From: Auanema rhodensis
Lineage: Eukaryota; Nematoda; Chromadorea; Rhabditida; Rhabditidae
Reading direction: 5' to 3'
Assembly (NCBI GenBank): GCA_964057225.1
Contig: OZ059898.1
Coordinates: 14,285,767 to 14,349,766 of the forward strand
DNA: 64,000 bases
Part shown: positions 12,567 through 25,900 of the stretch, piece by piece
Position numbering within the stretch: the stretch's first letter is position 1
How the letters are laid out: the number at the start of each line of letters is the position of its first letter
The notes under the pieces: model-generated
The model's database searches: none
Seen by the model: the letters and a program-made list of their open reading frames with translations, nothing else
Told to the model about the DNA's origin: nothing
Position numbers and translations under genes: made by a program

Positions 12567-13528
12567 ATCTGATTGATGTGCAGCTATGACCAGTGTAGGC
12601 AAACACACCAATGAATGAATAATACCAAAGCGTATCATGGTTGGTGTTCCCTCCGCACAATCAGTAGTTTAGATAGGCTGCAACGTAATAAAACGATTGA
12701 AACTAGAACCATCTATTTTTAAAACTTGTCGCACATTTCGCAACTTTCTATAGAATATAATAGTTCATTATACTCCATTGAACCTATTATCCTGCTATAC
12801 TGTTAAGCTTTCACATTACACTTAACTATTATTGCGAGTTCTCAGTATATTGTGTCTGAATTCAACAGTTACTATTGTAAAACAATGCTTTGCGTGATAA
12901 TATATTATTGGATTTAATAACGATTATAATACAACAGAGTGAAATCCTGAAAAGCAGATGATAGACGAAGAGAACATACAACGCTACTCGGAGACTGGTA
13001 ATTTTGAGTATTTAATCGAAGTTATTATGAGAAATTACTACATTTAAGTTAAGATGAACAATTTCAATGATTGGTGCGCAACCTATAGATCTCCTGATAG
13101 AAGAATAAAATTTTGTGAAAACACCTGAATTGTTTTAGCAACATCAAATAACAACGCATCAAATGACAATCCAAAAGGCGAATAAACAGGCCATGCATAA
13201 CTTAAGGGGGATCATGATATACAGAGTGGGTTTTTTTGGGGCTGCACACAGCCAATTCTGGAGAAGTACTTGAAATAGGCAAAGAAAAATGAATGAACCA
13301 GTATGTCATAATAACCAAAGGCAAAATTGACATCTACAACAACGTTCTATGAAGATCAGAACAGGACAATTGGGCGACAGCCCTTAAAAATCTATTTCTC
13401 TGCTAAAACACAAAAACAATATATATGTGAAACCAGTAATTCAATACACTTTCAAGAAGAAATAAATATAATAATGACTAGCACCATTCAGTGGAGCAAA
13501 AAAAAACGAATTAGGAACGTCTTCATGT
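12567..13528. other. Intergenic region upstream of nhx-5
   Basis: About 960 nt between two minus-strand genes; it should hold the nhx-5 promoter and the BET-gene 3' UTR. The sequence is A/T-rich with short chance ORFs only. No motif was recognised. Confidence 0.4.
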
Positions 13529-16500
13529 TTAGAAGTTAGCTTCGAAGTTCGCCATCATTTCCATTTGGCTAGTGAGATCTACGTCATTATCTCGTTCACG
13601 TTTCCTTCTTTCCTAAATAATGCCACCACTTAACCCCGACTTATTTTTCAACTCCCAACCTGTTCCTTGAGCCTTAACAAGCGAGTTGCCTCGTCTTCTT
13701 CCATAGAAGTAACTTTCCTCCGTTCATCTTCACGCTGACGCCTTTCTTGTTCCATTCGCTATACAATTTTACAATGTTATAACATCAATATGACAGCTTG
13801 TGCTCTTACCATTCTGTCTTCCTTAACTTTTGTCTGTTTTTTCTGTTCATCTAGAGCATTATTTTTAGGTTCTTCTCTACTTGGTAATAACTGGTCCAAT
13901 ATGGAACCGCCTAATATCAAATTTTCAGTATAACTTTTAGCCTCAAAATTAGATGTACCGATTCCGACGGGTATTACAGTCCTTGTATTTTGCAAAAGAG
14001 GTTTAGCCCCTTCATGTACAACTGAGGATGAGATCGTTTTTGTGGATGGTGGACCTTCTGAAAGACACATACGTTACGACGATTATTCATTCCACAATTT
14101 TTTACCTGGGGCAACTGTAGTAGTTGCCGAGGTAGTAACTGCTTTGGGAGGGACCGGTGAAGGTGCCGTTGCTACCGGAGGTGGCATGGTAACCGGAGGA
14201 TTAGCAGTCCCGTTCACTCCTGTTTTCACTGCTGGTGCCGGAACCATAGGCGCAGCAGGTGCAGTCGTCGTTGGCGGTAATACTGCTGGATTGGATCGGC
14301 CGTTTAATTTGCCACGAACTCGGTTCATCTCATCGTCACGGTGACCTGATGAAATGATAATAAGGTGTCGATAATAAAAAAACACCTTAATCATCTTATT
14401 TTGCGCAAATGAATCTCTGTCCGGAAACAAGTGATGCAAATCCTTATTAGAATACGGAATAAATAATGTACAATAGCACAAGATTAATATCTCAAAAGAT
14501 AACGTACAAATATACACAGGATAAAACGACAGTTGTGCTTAAAGGCTTTTGAAAAATATTAACTTAGCGGGCAAAGTTTGAGAACCAATAATGACCTTAG
14601 TAAATGCATGAGATTCTGAGATAAAAAATATATAACACAGGGTACAGATAGCAGCGAATTATTAGTTACCCGAGATAAGGAATTCAGCAGCAAATATAAA
14701 TTACACGGCAGCAGAACATCGTGAGCAATTTACAAGTAAAAAAATCTTGTATATACAGATAATTAACGGCAGAGAGGCGGGAAGGAGGCACTCATCTCTG
14801 CCGACCTTCCACCTCCCTGGAGCCGCCCGGACAGAGATTGGAGTGCCCCACTAGAGTCCCGCCTAACCTGATTCAGAATCCGAGGAATCACTATCCGAGT
14901 CTGAGGAAGAGCTTGATTCTCCTGAGGAAGATCCGGAGGACATGGGTGAGGCGATAGGCCGAGATGGTCCAGCTGGGCGAGGAGCATCAGGAACTGAATG
15001 AATAGTATAAGATATGAAAATGAATATTTATATTAGTTTATCAGGCTAAAAGTATATATAATATAAAATAATTTAAGTTAGAAGTTAGATTTGCAACATG
15101 CTAATCGAGCAGTACCATTCTTACTAGCAGCTTGATGATTCACAGAACCTCCCAGCTTCTTAATCTTCTCTTCAAGATCACGTTTTCGCGCATCCATATC
15201 AGAGATGGATTTAGGAGCTGAAAAGTAAGCACTCCTTTGATCATCGGGAAATTCCCTCAAGAGCTTTCGGTATCTTTTTTTGAAAGGTTAGAACATGAAG
15301 GACGAAAATCGTGCAAATCAAAAATAGTGCCGAATAGCGTTTATAAGCAAGGCGAATAAAGCCCTGAAGTAACATACCGCACGGCTTCCTAGTCTTCTTG
15401 GAGAGGTAGGATGAAACAAATGCTTCTAATTCCCTCAAAGTTGCCGGTTTCAATGTTTCAAAATCAATTTCTATCTCCTCAGGGTTGAAGTCCTAAGTTA
15501 ATTGTTAAGAAAAAGAAAGTAATGCAAGTATTACCGATAACGCTTCTCGACTCTCAATTATACTAACTACAAGATGGAGCTTGTCTCCAGGAAGTTTATT
15601 AATGTCCAAGCTCAGCTTGCGTTTTTCATCGTAGGTCATCGGTTCATTTGCTGCTTCATCAGATGAATCGAACTGATATCCTTCCCTCCAAGGTTTCGCG
15701 TGATTTGGTTCCACCTTCAGTAAACGAGACCAAATTGGGATTTGTTCAAAAAACATACCTTGGGCTTGTTCTTCGAACCAGGTTTTCGACCCCTACCAGA
15801 ATAAGGCTTGGGTGTCGGGGCAGGATTTAATAATGCTGTTGGGGTCACTGATGGCCTAGCGGTCTGTGGTTTCATCTCACGCTTAATAACAGGTGAAACA
15901 GAAGATACGGGGCCATTGGACATTGGTGACTCTTCTTTAATTGGTCTAGCGCGTTGCATTAGCTAAACCAATAGAATTTAGAATGAGAACTTTAAAAACT
16001 TTCTAACCTTGAAAGCGGGACTAACTGTTAATCCCAATTCAGTGCAACTAGCGGCAACGAGGTTCACAATGTTGCCAGGAAGACTAGGCGCTGGAGTTTG
16101 ATTCAACTTAGCCTCTTTCCGTTTAAACTTCAGTTCAAATAATTGGTTATTATATGCGCTGATCACTGCTAATTTTTCTTGCACTTTAACTTGCTGCGTT
16201 TGAATCTTAAGTTTCATAAGTTAAATGTTTAACCGGATGAAAAGAAAAGTACTTCATTTATAAGCACTTCTATTCGTTCATCGTCATCTGCTTCTAATAT
16301 TGGTAAGGCGTTGACATTGGCAACTACATCCAGTGATCTCATGCTTGCACTTCCCGCCACTTCAGGTTCTTCCTCATCAACAGGTATAGTTAAGAACTGA
16401 GAAAAAAAAACATTTAAAAAGTTACAAACAGGCTATATTACCTTTTCCTCGAATAATGCCAATAAAGATTGCCCATGTTCATGAACAATGTCGTTGGCAG

Positions 16501-18652
16501 GGTTATATTTGAAACAATTATTACAAACCTAGAAGACGTCGGTGACTTATATTTAAATGAATAAATTACATACCAAACGAACATCTTCGGCAAACTCTTG
16601 TGCATTTAAGTACATACGATTCTCAATCTTCTTTTTTATAGTTCCCAAATCCATAGGATGTGTTACAATATCATAATAGTCATATAGCTTCAGTCCATCA
16701 ACATCTACAGGCTCCAAAAACGGCCAAGTGAAGTGCTGAACAATATTTTCAGTTTCAACCTATTGTTTCATTTTATTACCTTATATTTCTTTGAATGAAG
16801 CTCATTTATAACTTTTTGACAAAACTTCAAAGACTCTGTTAATTTTCCTTTGAATCGAGGTTGTTGCTGGGACCAGTCAATAAAGGATGCTGGCTTCTTA
16901 ATTGGTCTAGTAGATTCCCTACGTATACCTCCCTTTAATATGGCAACTATTAAACTAATATTTTTGAAAGGCGTTACCTTTGAAGAATCTTCTTCAGCAC
17001 CAGTAGTGGTGTCTGCCTTTCGTTTAACACCTTTCTGAAGCTTTGAAGGTTGAACAGGAGGGACAACAATCTGGAAAACAGTCATCAGCTTTCATATGCG
17101 CAAGGTTTTTCTTACGGGAAGCTCTGATGTTGTTGGCTTTACATCTTCTAGAGATGGGGATACATCCATATATGCCACGCTTGAACTATCAGCGGCTCCC
17201 TTTTGAATCGAGGATTCGCGGGATGCTACAAAATCTAATATCAAAAGCAATAAATAGATCCAAAATAAGTGCTACAGGCGCTTTTCTTTCTTCACTCTTT
17301 TTTTTTCACACCTCTTATTGCTGCGTTATGAAAATGTTCTAGAACGTGATCGGCATCCCCGCTCCCACCTCGAACTACTGACGACGATTTCCTATTTCCT
17401 GCAGGGGTTGCTTTCTTGACATTAGCCTTTGGGCCACGTTTGGTAGAGGGTCGGGGAATCTCGACTTCCTAAATATATTTCTTTCATATTTTGATTCTAG
17501 GAAAGCCTGCTTGTCGTCTTCAATTCTACCTCAGGTGGCATACTTTGAATTAAATCTCTATACAGATTTTCTACATTTTTACACATAAGAGTAACATCAT
17601 CCTCAGATTGATTGAAGCTGTAGCAGTTGTCGAAGACCGCTTGGAAATCCTAAGAAGAAAAAAACTCACTTCAGGTGGCATCTGCGCGACTGAGGTAAGG
17701 ATGAATTGTTCGAGATCACGAGCCATAGTTACCACACCATAATGAGGGGGGTTGTACGTGTAGCAATTGTTGAACATGGTCATAATGTCCTACAACATCG
17801 GAGAACCTCTAAGCCTTTCTAGCTCCGCAAGGGTACAAAATTTCCTTATTTGGTAAGTCCCTCTAAGGGACACCGGAACTAATTTCGAACTGTGCGCGTT
17901 TCTTGAACAAAAATTTGGGTGATAATGGTGCAATATTGGGCTGAAGGTTCTCCGATACCACACCTTAACGCCGCTGATCTCGACCAACTCTACCTCCCAC
18001 AGCCCGTGATTGGCAAGCATATTAAACCATTATTTTTCAAGAAAGGGTGATAAAAGCACAGAAAGATGGAACGGTACGTTCGAAGTTTGTTCCGGTGTTG
18101 ACAAAAGAAGTATTGTTTTTCTTGAGAAGAATTTTAGCATGCTATACGTACCTCCATGCAATCCTTAGCGGAAAAATAATAGCAATTTTTCAATCTCTTC
18201 TCAATTGACTTCAAGTCCATAGGACGTTTAATAACCTTGTGATAATCCTAAATATTAAACATCATTCTCTATCATGCTCTTAATTTCATACAGGGAGATG
18301 GAGCTTTAAAGTATCCACAGGAGCATTAAAAGGCCATGCGTGCTTATGTTTCATAGCCTCCTTTATAACCGTATTCAGCATATAATCCAATTGATTTGTA
18401 TGCCTTGTAGGTTTTTTGATAGGGGGAATCACTCGAGGTTGAACGATTCCGTTAACTGGTTCCTACAAAATTAATTAATTCACGAACATATTTCATTTAA
18501 ACCTGTCGGGGAGTTGCCCAGGGATTTTCCTGAACCGTTGCATCAGGTCCATCTCCCTCATTCGAGTTATCATCTGTGGAGATGCCATTCGTGGCCGCAT
18601 CTTCTGATGTGCTAACTCCATCAGTAACCTTTTCTGGATCCTTAGAGGACAT
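13529..18652 (-). CDS. bet-1: BET-family double-bromodomain protein (BRD4-like)
   Basis: Chromatin reader that binds acetylated histones. Order: an acidic/Ser N-terminus from the ATG at 18652; bromodomain 1 with WPF shelf ([10 protein letters not shown]), [19 protein letters not shown] and the Kac-binding Asn in NCYTYN; an RGPK basic linker; bromodomain 2 ([33 protein letters not shown]); a basic segment and [13 protein letters not shown]; the ET (NET) domain ([31 protein letters not shown]); a Ser/Asp/Glu-rich tract ending DSESG; then a Pro/Ala/Thr-rich tail and a Glu/Arg coiled stretch ending MMANFEANF, resembling the C-terminal P-TEFb-interacting motif of long BRD4. Notable features are duplicated bromodomain-1 exons, and a stop codon overlapping a donor that can give a short form ending at 14863. 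The join after KKTRKP near 15380 uses an unclear donor. Confidence 0.93.
14346..14867 (-). other. bet-1: bet-1 intron whose retention gives a short isoform
   Basis: The exon before it ends coding DSESG, and the donor reads G/GTTAGG, so an unspliced transcript meets TAG (14865-14863) at once. If spliced to the acceptor TCATCAG at 14346, the frame continues [13 protein letters not shown] into the long C-terminal tail. At 522 nt it is about ten times the usual intron. Its first 100 nt are unusually G+C-rich, consistent with use as a short-isoform 3' UTR. Confidence 0.65.
17530..17649 (-). other. bet-1: bet-1 alternative bromodomain-1 exon B (120 nt, phase 0)
   Basis: Exactly 120 nt, coding [13 protein letters not shown] to IQSMPPE, so it aligns residue for residue with exon A and keeps the Asn and the MPPE end. 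Its BC loop ([10 protein letters not shown]) is closer to first-bromodomain BET loops. It begins 20 nt after exon A (gap 17650-17669, reading GTGAG...CTTCTTAG), too short for a functional intron. Retaining the gap would shift the frame. The donor is GAG/GTAGAA, joining after a 61-nt intron to the exon starting at 17468. Confidence 0.8.
17670..17789 (-). other. bet-1: bet-1 alternative bromodomain-1 exon A (120 nt, phase 0)
   Basis: This exon codes 40 residues from [13 protein letters not shown] to AQMPPE, namely the end of helix B, the BC loop with the acetyl-lysine-binding Asn, and helix C. Upstream is a GTTGTAG acceptor, downstream a GAA/GTGAGT donor. Its BC loop ([11 protein letters not shown]) resembles the second-bromodomain type of vertebrate BET proteins. 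The exon is flanked by a 362-nt intron (17790-18151), longer than most in this gene. Confidence 0.8.
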
Positions 18653-19669
18653 TACTGTCCAAAAGGCTGTAACTGAAGATATACAGTATTTGCTAAGGAT
18701 AATTATAATATTTTAAAAGCACAAAAATTTAGTGAAGAAATAATGTAAAAATTTAAAAGAAAACAAGCTAAGAAAGAAGAACTAAATATAAAAATGAACT
18801 GTAATCCTTTAAAAGCTTGACGCTTTTTCAACGCGCGCGGCAAAATCCGCCGCGACGCTTGCAAAAGTAGAGAAATAGAGTAAGGGAGGAAGTTATGCAT
18901 TAGAAACAATGAGGAGAGAACGAGGTAGTATGTACGCATAAGAGGGTGCAGACGCACTACCTCTCTGCGTCTCTGACAGCGTCCCTTCCCTAAAATAAGG
19001 AAAAGGTATTTTTTAAAAACTGCTCACCATATACGGCTATTATTGATGATATTTTCAAGTAACTGCTAAAAATAAAGAGAAATACTTCACTTGAAATCTT
19101 TATTAGGCAAAATGACAGTCAATATCCCAACTGAAAATAGAGGAGCGCAAACGGCAAGACACGCTCGACAATGGGGCCGCGCGCGGCAAGCTGACTAATT
19201 TAATGATTCTTCAAATTAAAACCATACAAAAATATATCTACCATACAAAAAGACATCATATCTACGAAGAAAATCGTACTTCTTAACGCTTAATCCTTTC
19301 TGTTTATGGAAAACAAGTAGACAAAAGCTATAACGACCGACCTAACGCTAAAACACCAGACGCTGATTGGATATAACGTAAGCAGACGCGCGCGTCCTTT
19401 GGCACAAGGCCAGCATATGTCATAGGCAGTATCTCGCAACGACAATGCTGCGGTATTTTAGATTACACTCAGAAATATTCAAATTTTAAATTTAAAAGTG
19501 AACTATATAAAAAAAGATCTCTATCTTATTTAGAAATATGATTATTTCCAACTAAAAAAATTTATTAATATTTCTTTAGTTGGTTTATAAATTATATATT
19601 TTTTATTTATTTCGTAAATAGAGAAAACTATAGATTTTCGAAAAGTAAACTTAATTAAAATACCTACAG
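18653..19669. promoter_or_regulatory. Divergent promoter region of bet-1 and ruvb-2
   Basis: About 1 kb between start codons pointing outward. The DNA is mostly A/T-rich but carries isolated CpG-rich patches: ACGCGCGCGGCAA near 18832, CCGCGCGCGGCAA near 19179, and the palindrome GACGCGCGCGTC at 19385-19396. On the bet-1 side TATATCTTCAG lies about 25 nt before the ATG; on the ruvb-2 side CTACAG directly abuts the ATG. Both look like splice or trans-splice acceptors. Confidence 0.5.
19385..19396. promoter_or_regulatory. 12-bp CpG palindrome GACGCGCGCGTC
   Basis: A perfect inverted repeat inside A/T-rich intergenic DNA, about 275 nt upstream of the ruvb-2 start. It shares the GCGCGCG core with two other patches in the same region. 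It may be a protein-binding site; no specific factor is assigned. Confidence 0.35.
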
Positions 19670-21457
<1,788 letters not shown>

Positions 21458-21603
21458 ATGACATTTTACGTTGTTCTCATTTGTTGATCTTGTTGTGTAT
21501 ATGTTGATACTCATGGCACTATACATAAATATACTGTCTATAAATTTTTATTAAATTTGTCACATTTAACCTAACAATTTCAACAAATATATTCAACAAC
21601 AGA

Positions 21604-22585
21604 CTAAACTAAATCCTTATATGAGCGGCGGGATTTATCTTTAAAGAAATAATCTGGTTTCTCGTCCCATAAACCGAGATTACGTTCACGTCCCAGCTCA
21701 TCCTAAATATTCCATATGAGGATATGTATGTACCAAGTTACGCTACCTGTTTGTTATAATTATGATGCATGGACAAATACTTAATTCTTTTACACAAATC
21801 ATGCCATCGTTTGGGGGAATTGTTCTAAAATTATAGTATAATTAAATTTTTTAAATTATCTTAATTGTGATTATTGATACCTTCAGCTTATCGGCATATA
21901 AGTTACGGTAATGAATGAGTTTAACCAGCTCGTTGGCACGATGTTGTCCAGGGAAACCTCTAAGCCATGATGGAGTATGGTACTGAAATAAATACATAGA
22001 AGTTAATTAAATTATATAAATCTGATGCTATAATAAGTTAAATGGGTAATTCGACAGCAATCATGTGATAATCAGGCTATCAAATCACAAAGGATTAATT
22101 TTATTCTCTGCTCAATTAGGCAACGTCAATTTTATTATATGTTCACATATCTTTTTTAATATATATAAATATAGCCAACCTGCAGCTGGGCTGGGTGAAC
22201 ACTGCCATCTCCTAAAATGTCGATATAATCATTTTGACCAAACGTTGCCTGCGCTGGGCTCCATGAATCTCTTATTTTATAAGAAGGTTTAGCTACAGGA
22301 ACCTTAGAACTGGAATACAAACAAAAATATTATAACAACGTTAGTTTATTTCACTTTGGGTCACGAGGAAGTGCATCGATTCCATTTTGGTGATACCGAA
22401 AAACATAGCCTGCGTCAGAAGTTCTGGCGGATGACTAAAAATACAACACAACTGGAAATAAAAGATGATTAACTCACCTTTTCTCTGTCATCAACTACTC
22501 TAGGCACTGCACTTCGATCATGCATAGCCCTAACATTAACAACGGAAAGTCTGGAAGAGCCCAAAAACCTTCCTGCGCATAGCAT
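21604..22585 (-). CDS. mrpl-51: Mitochondrial large-subunit ribosomal protein mL51
   Basis: Five or six exons. The start (MLCAGRFLGSSRLSVVNVRA) is an Arg/Ser-rich, acid-poor mitochondrial presequence, and a TTTGTAG acceptor lies one base before the ATG. The body matches MRPL51: QATFGQNDYIDILGDGSVHP, TPSWLRGFPG, then RNLYADKL and LCKRIKYLSMHHNYNKQ, equivalent to the human FGVYDNIGILG...WLRGW...RMFADDL...RIRYLYKHFNRHGK pattern. A C-terminal extension (RNLGLWDEKPDYFF onward) goes beyond the human protein. The product is a structural component of the mitochondrial 39S subunit. Confidence 0.88.
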
Positions 22586-22904
22586 CCTACAAACAAATTC
22601 CGATGTAAATTAAAATACTATAACATTTCAAGACAAATTCGATAATATTATTCCGCGAAAAACGGAGAAATAGAATACTATAATATAGAGAATTGAAATT
22701 AATATAATGAGATCACAATTTGAAAAACATCGGACCTTCACGCACAGGAATAAAACTCGTAGAGCAACAATGGTTCAGAAGAACCGTCAAAAAGTGAGAT
22801 GAGATCTCAGTCGTTAGACGAAAGAACGCTAACGACAAAGAAAACCATAATTAACCCGTAAACAAACATTAAAACAAAAAATAGTAAATAACTTGAAAGA
22901 TATA
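22586..22904. other. Gap between mrpl-51 start and INTS6 stop
   Basis: About 320 nt, both flanking genes on the minus strand. This is longer than the typical ~100-nt nematode operon spacing, so an INTS6-mrpl-51 operon is possible but not supported. No gene is seen here. Confidence 0.35.
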
Positions 22905-25900
22905 TTATGTTACTCCATTTATACTATTTCTTAAGTTTCTAATTTCAATATTAAGCTTTTCTGTAAGTCGCTTTCTTTTAAACCGTTGTGAGTCGCGAAT
23001 AGAAAACTCGTATAACTCTATTGCGTCGGCAAGAGAACCTCCGTATATTGTCTTCTGAATTTCGTCAAATACGCTTTGATCTGGAAATAATCGTAGTTAT
23101 AATAATGCTGAGTTTAACAGAGTTTCTACCTTTACTAGGCCTACGGATGACAGACGATATAGCGAGTTTCTTGTTCCTCATGTCTTTTTGGGGCAAATCA
23201 GTACCAAACCGCGATTTCTTGCTGGGAGGACCATCATCTACATCCATTCCTTCATCATCCTCCTCTTCAAGCCCCCATGCTTTTAAATTGGCCTAAGAGA
23301 ATAAACATACAAGATGTTCTTATTTGTTAAATTTACCTGTCCAGTACGTTCAACCTCACCATTCGATAGAGATGTAACACCATTGAGGTTTTCCTTTATT
23401 TTCTCGTTTGACGACGATTCTACCATTTTAACATCCTCATCTATGCCTTTCATATAGGAACTATCGGACATGATAGAAGACACCTCCGATAAAGTTTTAC
23501 GACGGTCTCTATAATCAGAAAAATAAAAAAAACAGAGTAAAAAATTTAAAGCTAACCTCCATTGTCCTAAACTATTTTGTGCTAGTGCACCTGGTTTCCT
23601 TTTCGGAGGGCGGCCAGCAGAAGAAGAGCCAGATTTCCTATCTCTTTTCATTTCTTTCGATTCCGACCTTTGACCAACTGCAGGACCTTCTCCTACCTTA
23701 AAATTAAATTTATGTAATATTGTACGAACAGTGGTAAAAACTTCATCAATGGCCAAACTCTTTGTTTTGAAGGGATTACCGAAGGCATGTGTTCGCACTG
23801 GCTTTTCTTCAATCTCCCTAAGAGGTGCTCTACCAATTGCAGTGAGGGATTTTATGTATTCTTCATAATTGCCCATAAGAGCAATGGGCTGAGAATGGAG
23901 CTCATCTTAAATAATTAAATTATAAATTTTCCAAAAAACGATATCAAACCTGCATGATGAAGCTTAATATTGAATCCTGGCCGACCACCTTCCAGAACGG
24001 GAATAGGACTATCACGCAGGAGAAGACGAATATTTGCACACATTCTAAATTTAATTAAGTAAAAGCAACTAATAATTTTGTTTATCACCTGGGTAAGTGA
24101 TCAACAAGGTCGTTTTTATTCAATATTAACGGGTTACGATAAGTAGACACCGCAGGTGCTTTAGTTTTCGATTCATTCATATGGAACTAAAATTATTAAC
24201 ATCACAAAGGAATACAAATTTTGAATATTACCTGAATATTAGTTTTTTCAGGAGTGTGAGCTTGAATGTTCTCAGCTGGATCTTTGAAAAATTCCTCCTG
24301 TTCTTTCCTATCTCTATCTTTTCTGTCTTTTTTGGTAGCTATTGTTTTCCAATAACGTCGGGACGTTTGTTTGATTCTTCGCTCAACATGAAACTGAAAA
24401 TCGCTTTCAGAATTTTAAAAAAAGATCAGATGATTACAGTTTGTTGAGAAGACGCATAAATTTGTCCAGCAATTGTAACACATAACCTATCATGCTCATC
24501 TTTAGCATGAGGCTTCAGTTTGTTTAACATGTTTATGATACCGATAGGATAGACTTGAGAGAGCTAAATAAAATAATTCAATAAAAATATTTAAAAGGGT
24601 GGAATACCGAATTCTGTTCATCCAGTAACCCTCCTGCTATCTTCCATTTCATTAAGTTTTTCCGTAATGCCTAAAGCACGATGTTTATAAGAAGCTTGAT
24701 TGATTAAATTCGTACCAGAAGATAGTAAGGTGGAACATTTTCTAGATAACTATCTAAACGTTTCCGCCATTGTACAGCGCCCCGAAGTGATTGGTCATTC
24801 TATAATTTTGATAAATTCCAATTTGATACAGTAAAAATCCAAAAAACCTTTAGCTCTTGTAATAACTGAATAAGCACAGGATAATTATAAGGCATTAGAA
24901 ATAGATTAACACCCGTACCAGAAGAAGTGACTTTTAAATACCCGAATGGTTTACCATACCCTTCCGTACGTCCCGAATTATGTACAAAAACCTTAAATGG
25001 AGAGCCAATATAGGATTTCGGTCAGAATATTTACCTGCAAACATTGATCCGTTTTACCATCTTTAAATTTTTCGAGAATATAATCAACAACTGGGGAAGG
25101 TTCAATTTCATATTTGTCAAAAGGAAAATCTGATAAAATTTGCGAAGGAGTAGAATCAAGCATGAAATATATTATAGGCTGAGCTGTTCGAATAGGAATT
25201 GATCCATTTCTAAAGAAATTAGATGAGAATTTAGCCAGAATTTAGGATATTTTTACTCAAGTCTAGTATGCCAAAAACCTTCAGGAATAGGCCAATGATT
25301 AGTTACTGGCTTTCCTCCAACCATTCTCACAATAACAGTTGTCAAAGGGCGAGCTTCGAGTTTCTTTTTCAATCTCACTTCAGGCAGAACATCATTAGAT
25401 GATGAACTATCATTGTTTGTTCGATATTGAGCACCTAAGAGGGCAATTTCTTAGTTTTTATATTGAATTGAATAATTTTACTATTCAGAACAGGACATTG
25501 AAATCGAACAGATATTCCTGGTTGTTGTATGGTTTGAATAATTTGATCTATACATTGACTAATTTGCTTGTGACAAACTATCGAGAAAGAACGCCCTAAT
25601 TTAGAACAATGAAATTTAGCTGAAACTGTGATTCGAAACCTCCTGTAGAAGCACAACACCTATCTATATTTTCTGAATCAGGATCAATTCGACCTTGCGG
25701 ACTAAACCGGGGATGAGAAGCAGGGACTCGGAATACCTTTAATGGCAATATTAGCATAAGTTTGGAAAGGTTAATAACATACCACACTAAATAATTTCTG
25801 GTCCCATCTAAAAACTTCTTTTGTCAGATCTTGCTTACTTTTTGTGTCCAACTGAAAATGCATGAATAATCTAAATCATCTAGGAAAATTCTCCCTGAAC

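Noticed and set aside
14042-14517. Plus-strand Gly/Val-rich ORF at 14042-14344
   Set aside because: It is the antisense of the Pro/Ala/Thr-rich bet-1 tail, with no splice or family support of its own.
17790-18020. Possible 5S rRNA or spliced-leader RNA gene in the bet-1 intron (fragments such as GGTTTAAT and ATCGGAGA)
   Set aside because: Only scattered short words match; the order, spacing and folded arms of 5S or SL RNA are absent.
22586-22904. INTS6-mrpl-51 operon
   Set aside because: Same strand, but the 320-nt spacing is longer than the typical nematode operon gap and no second-leader signal can be identified from sequence alone.
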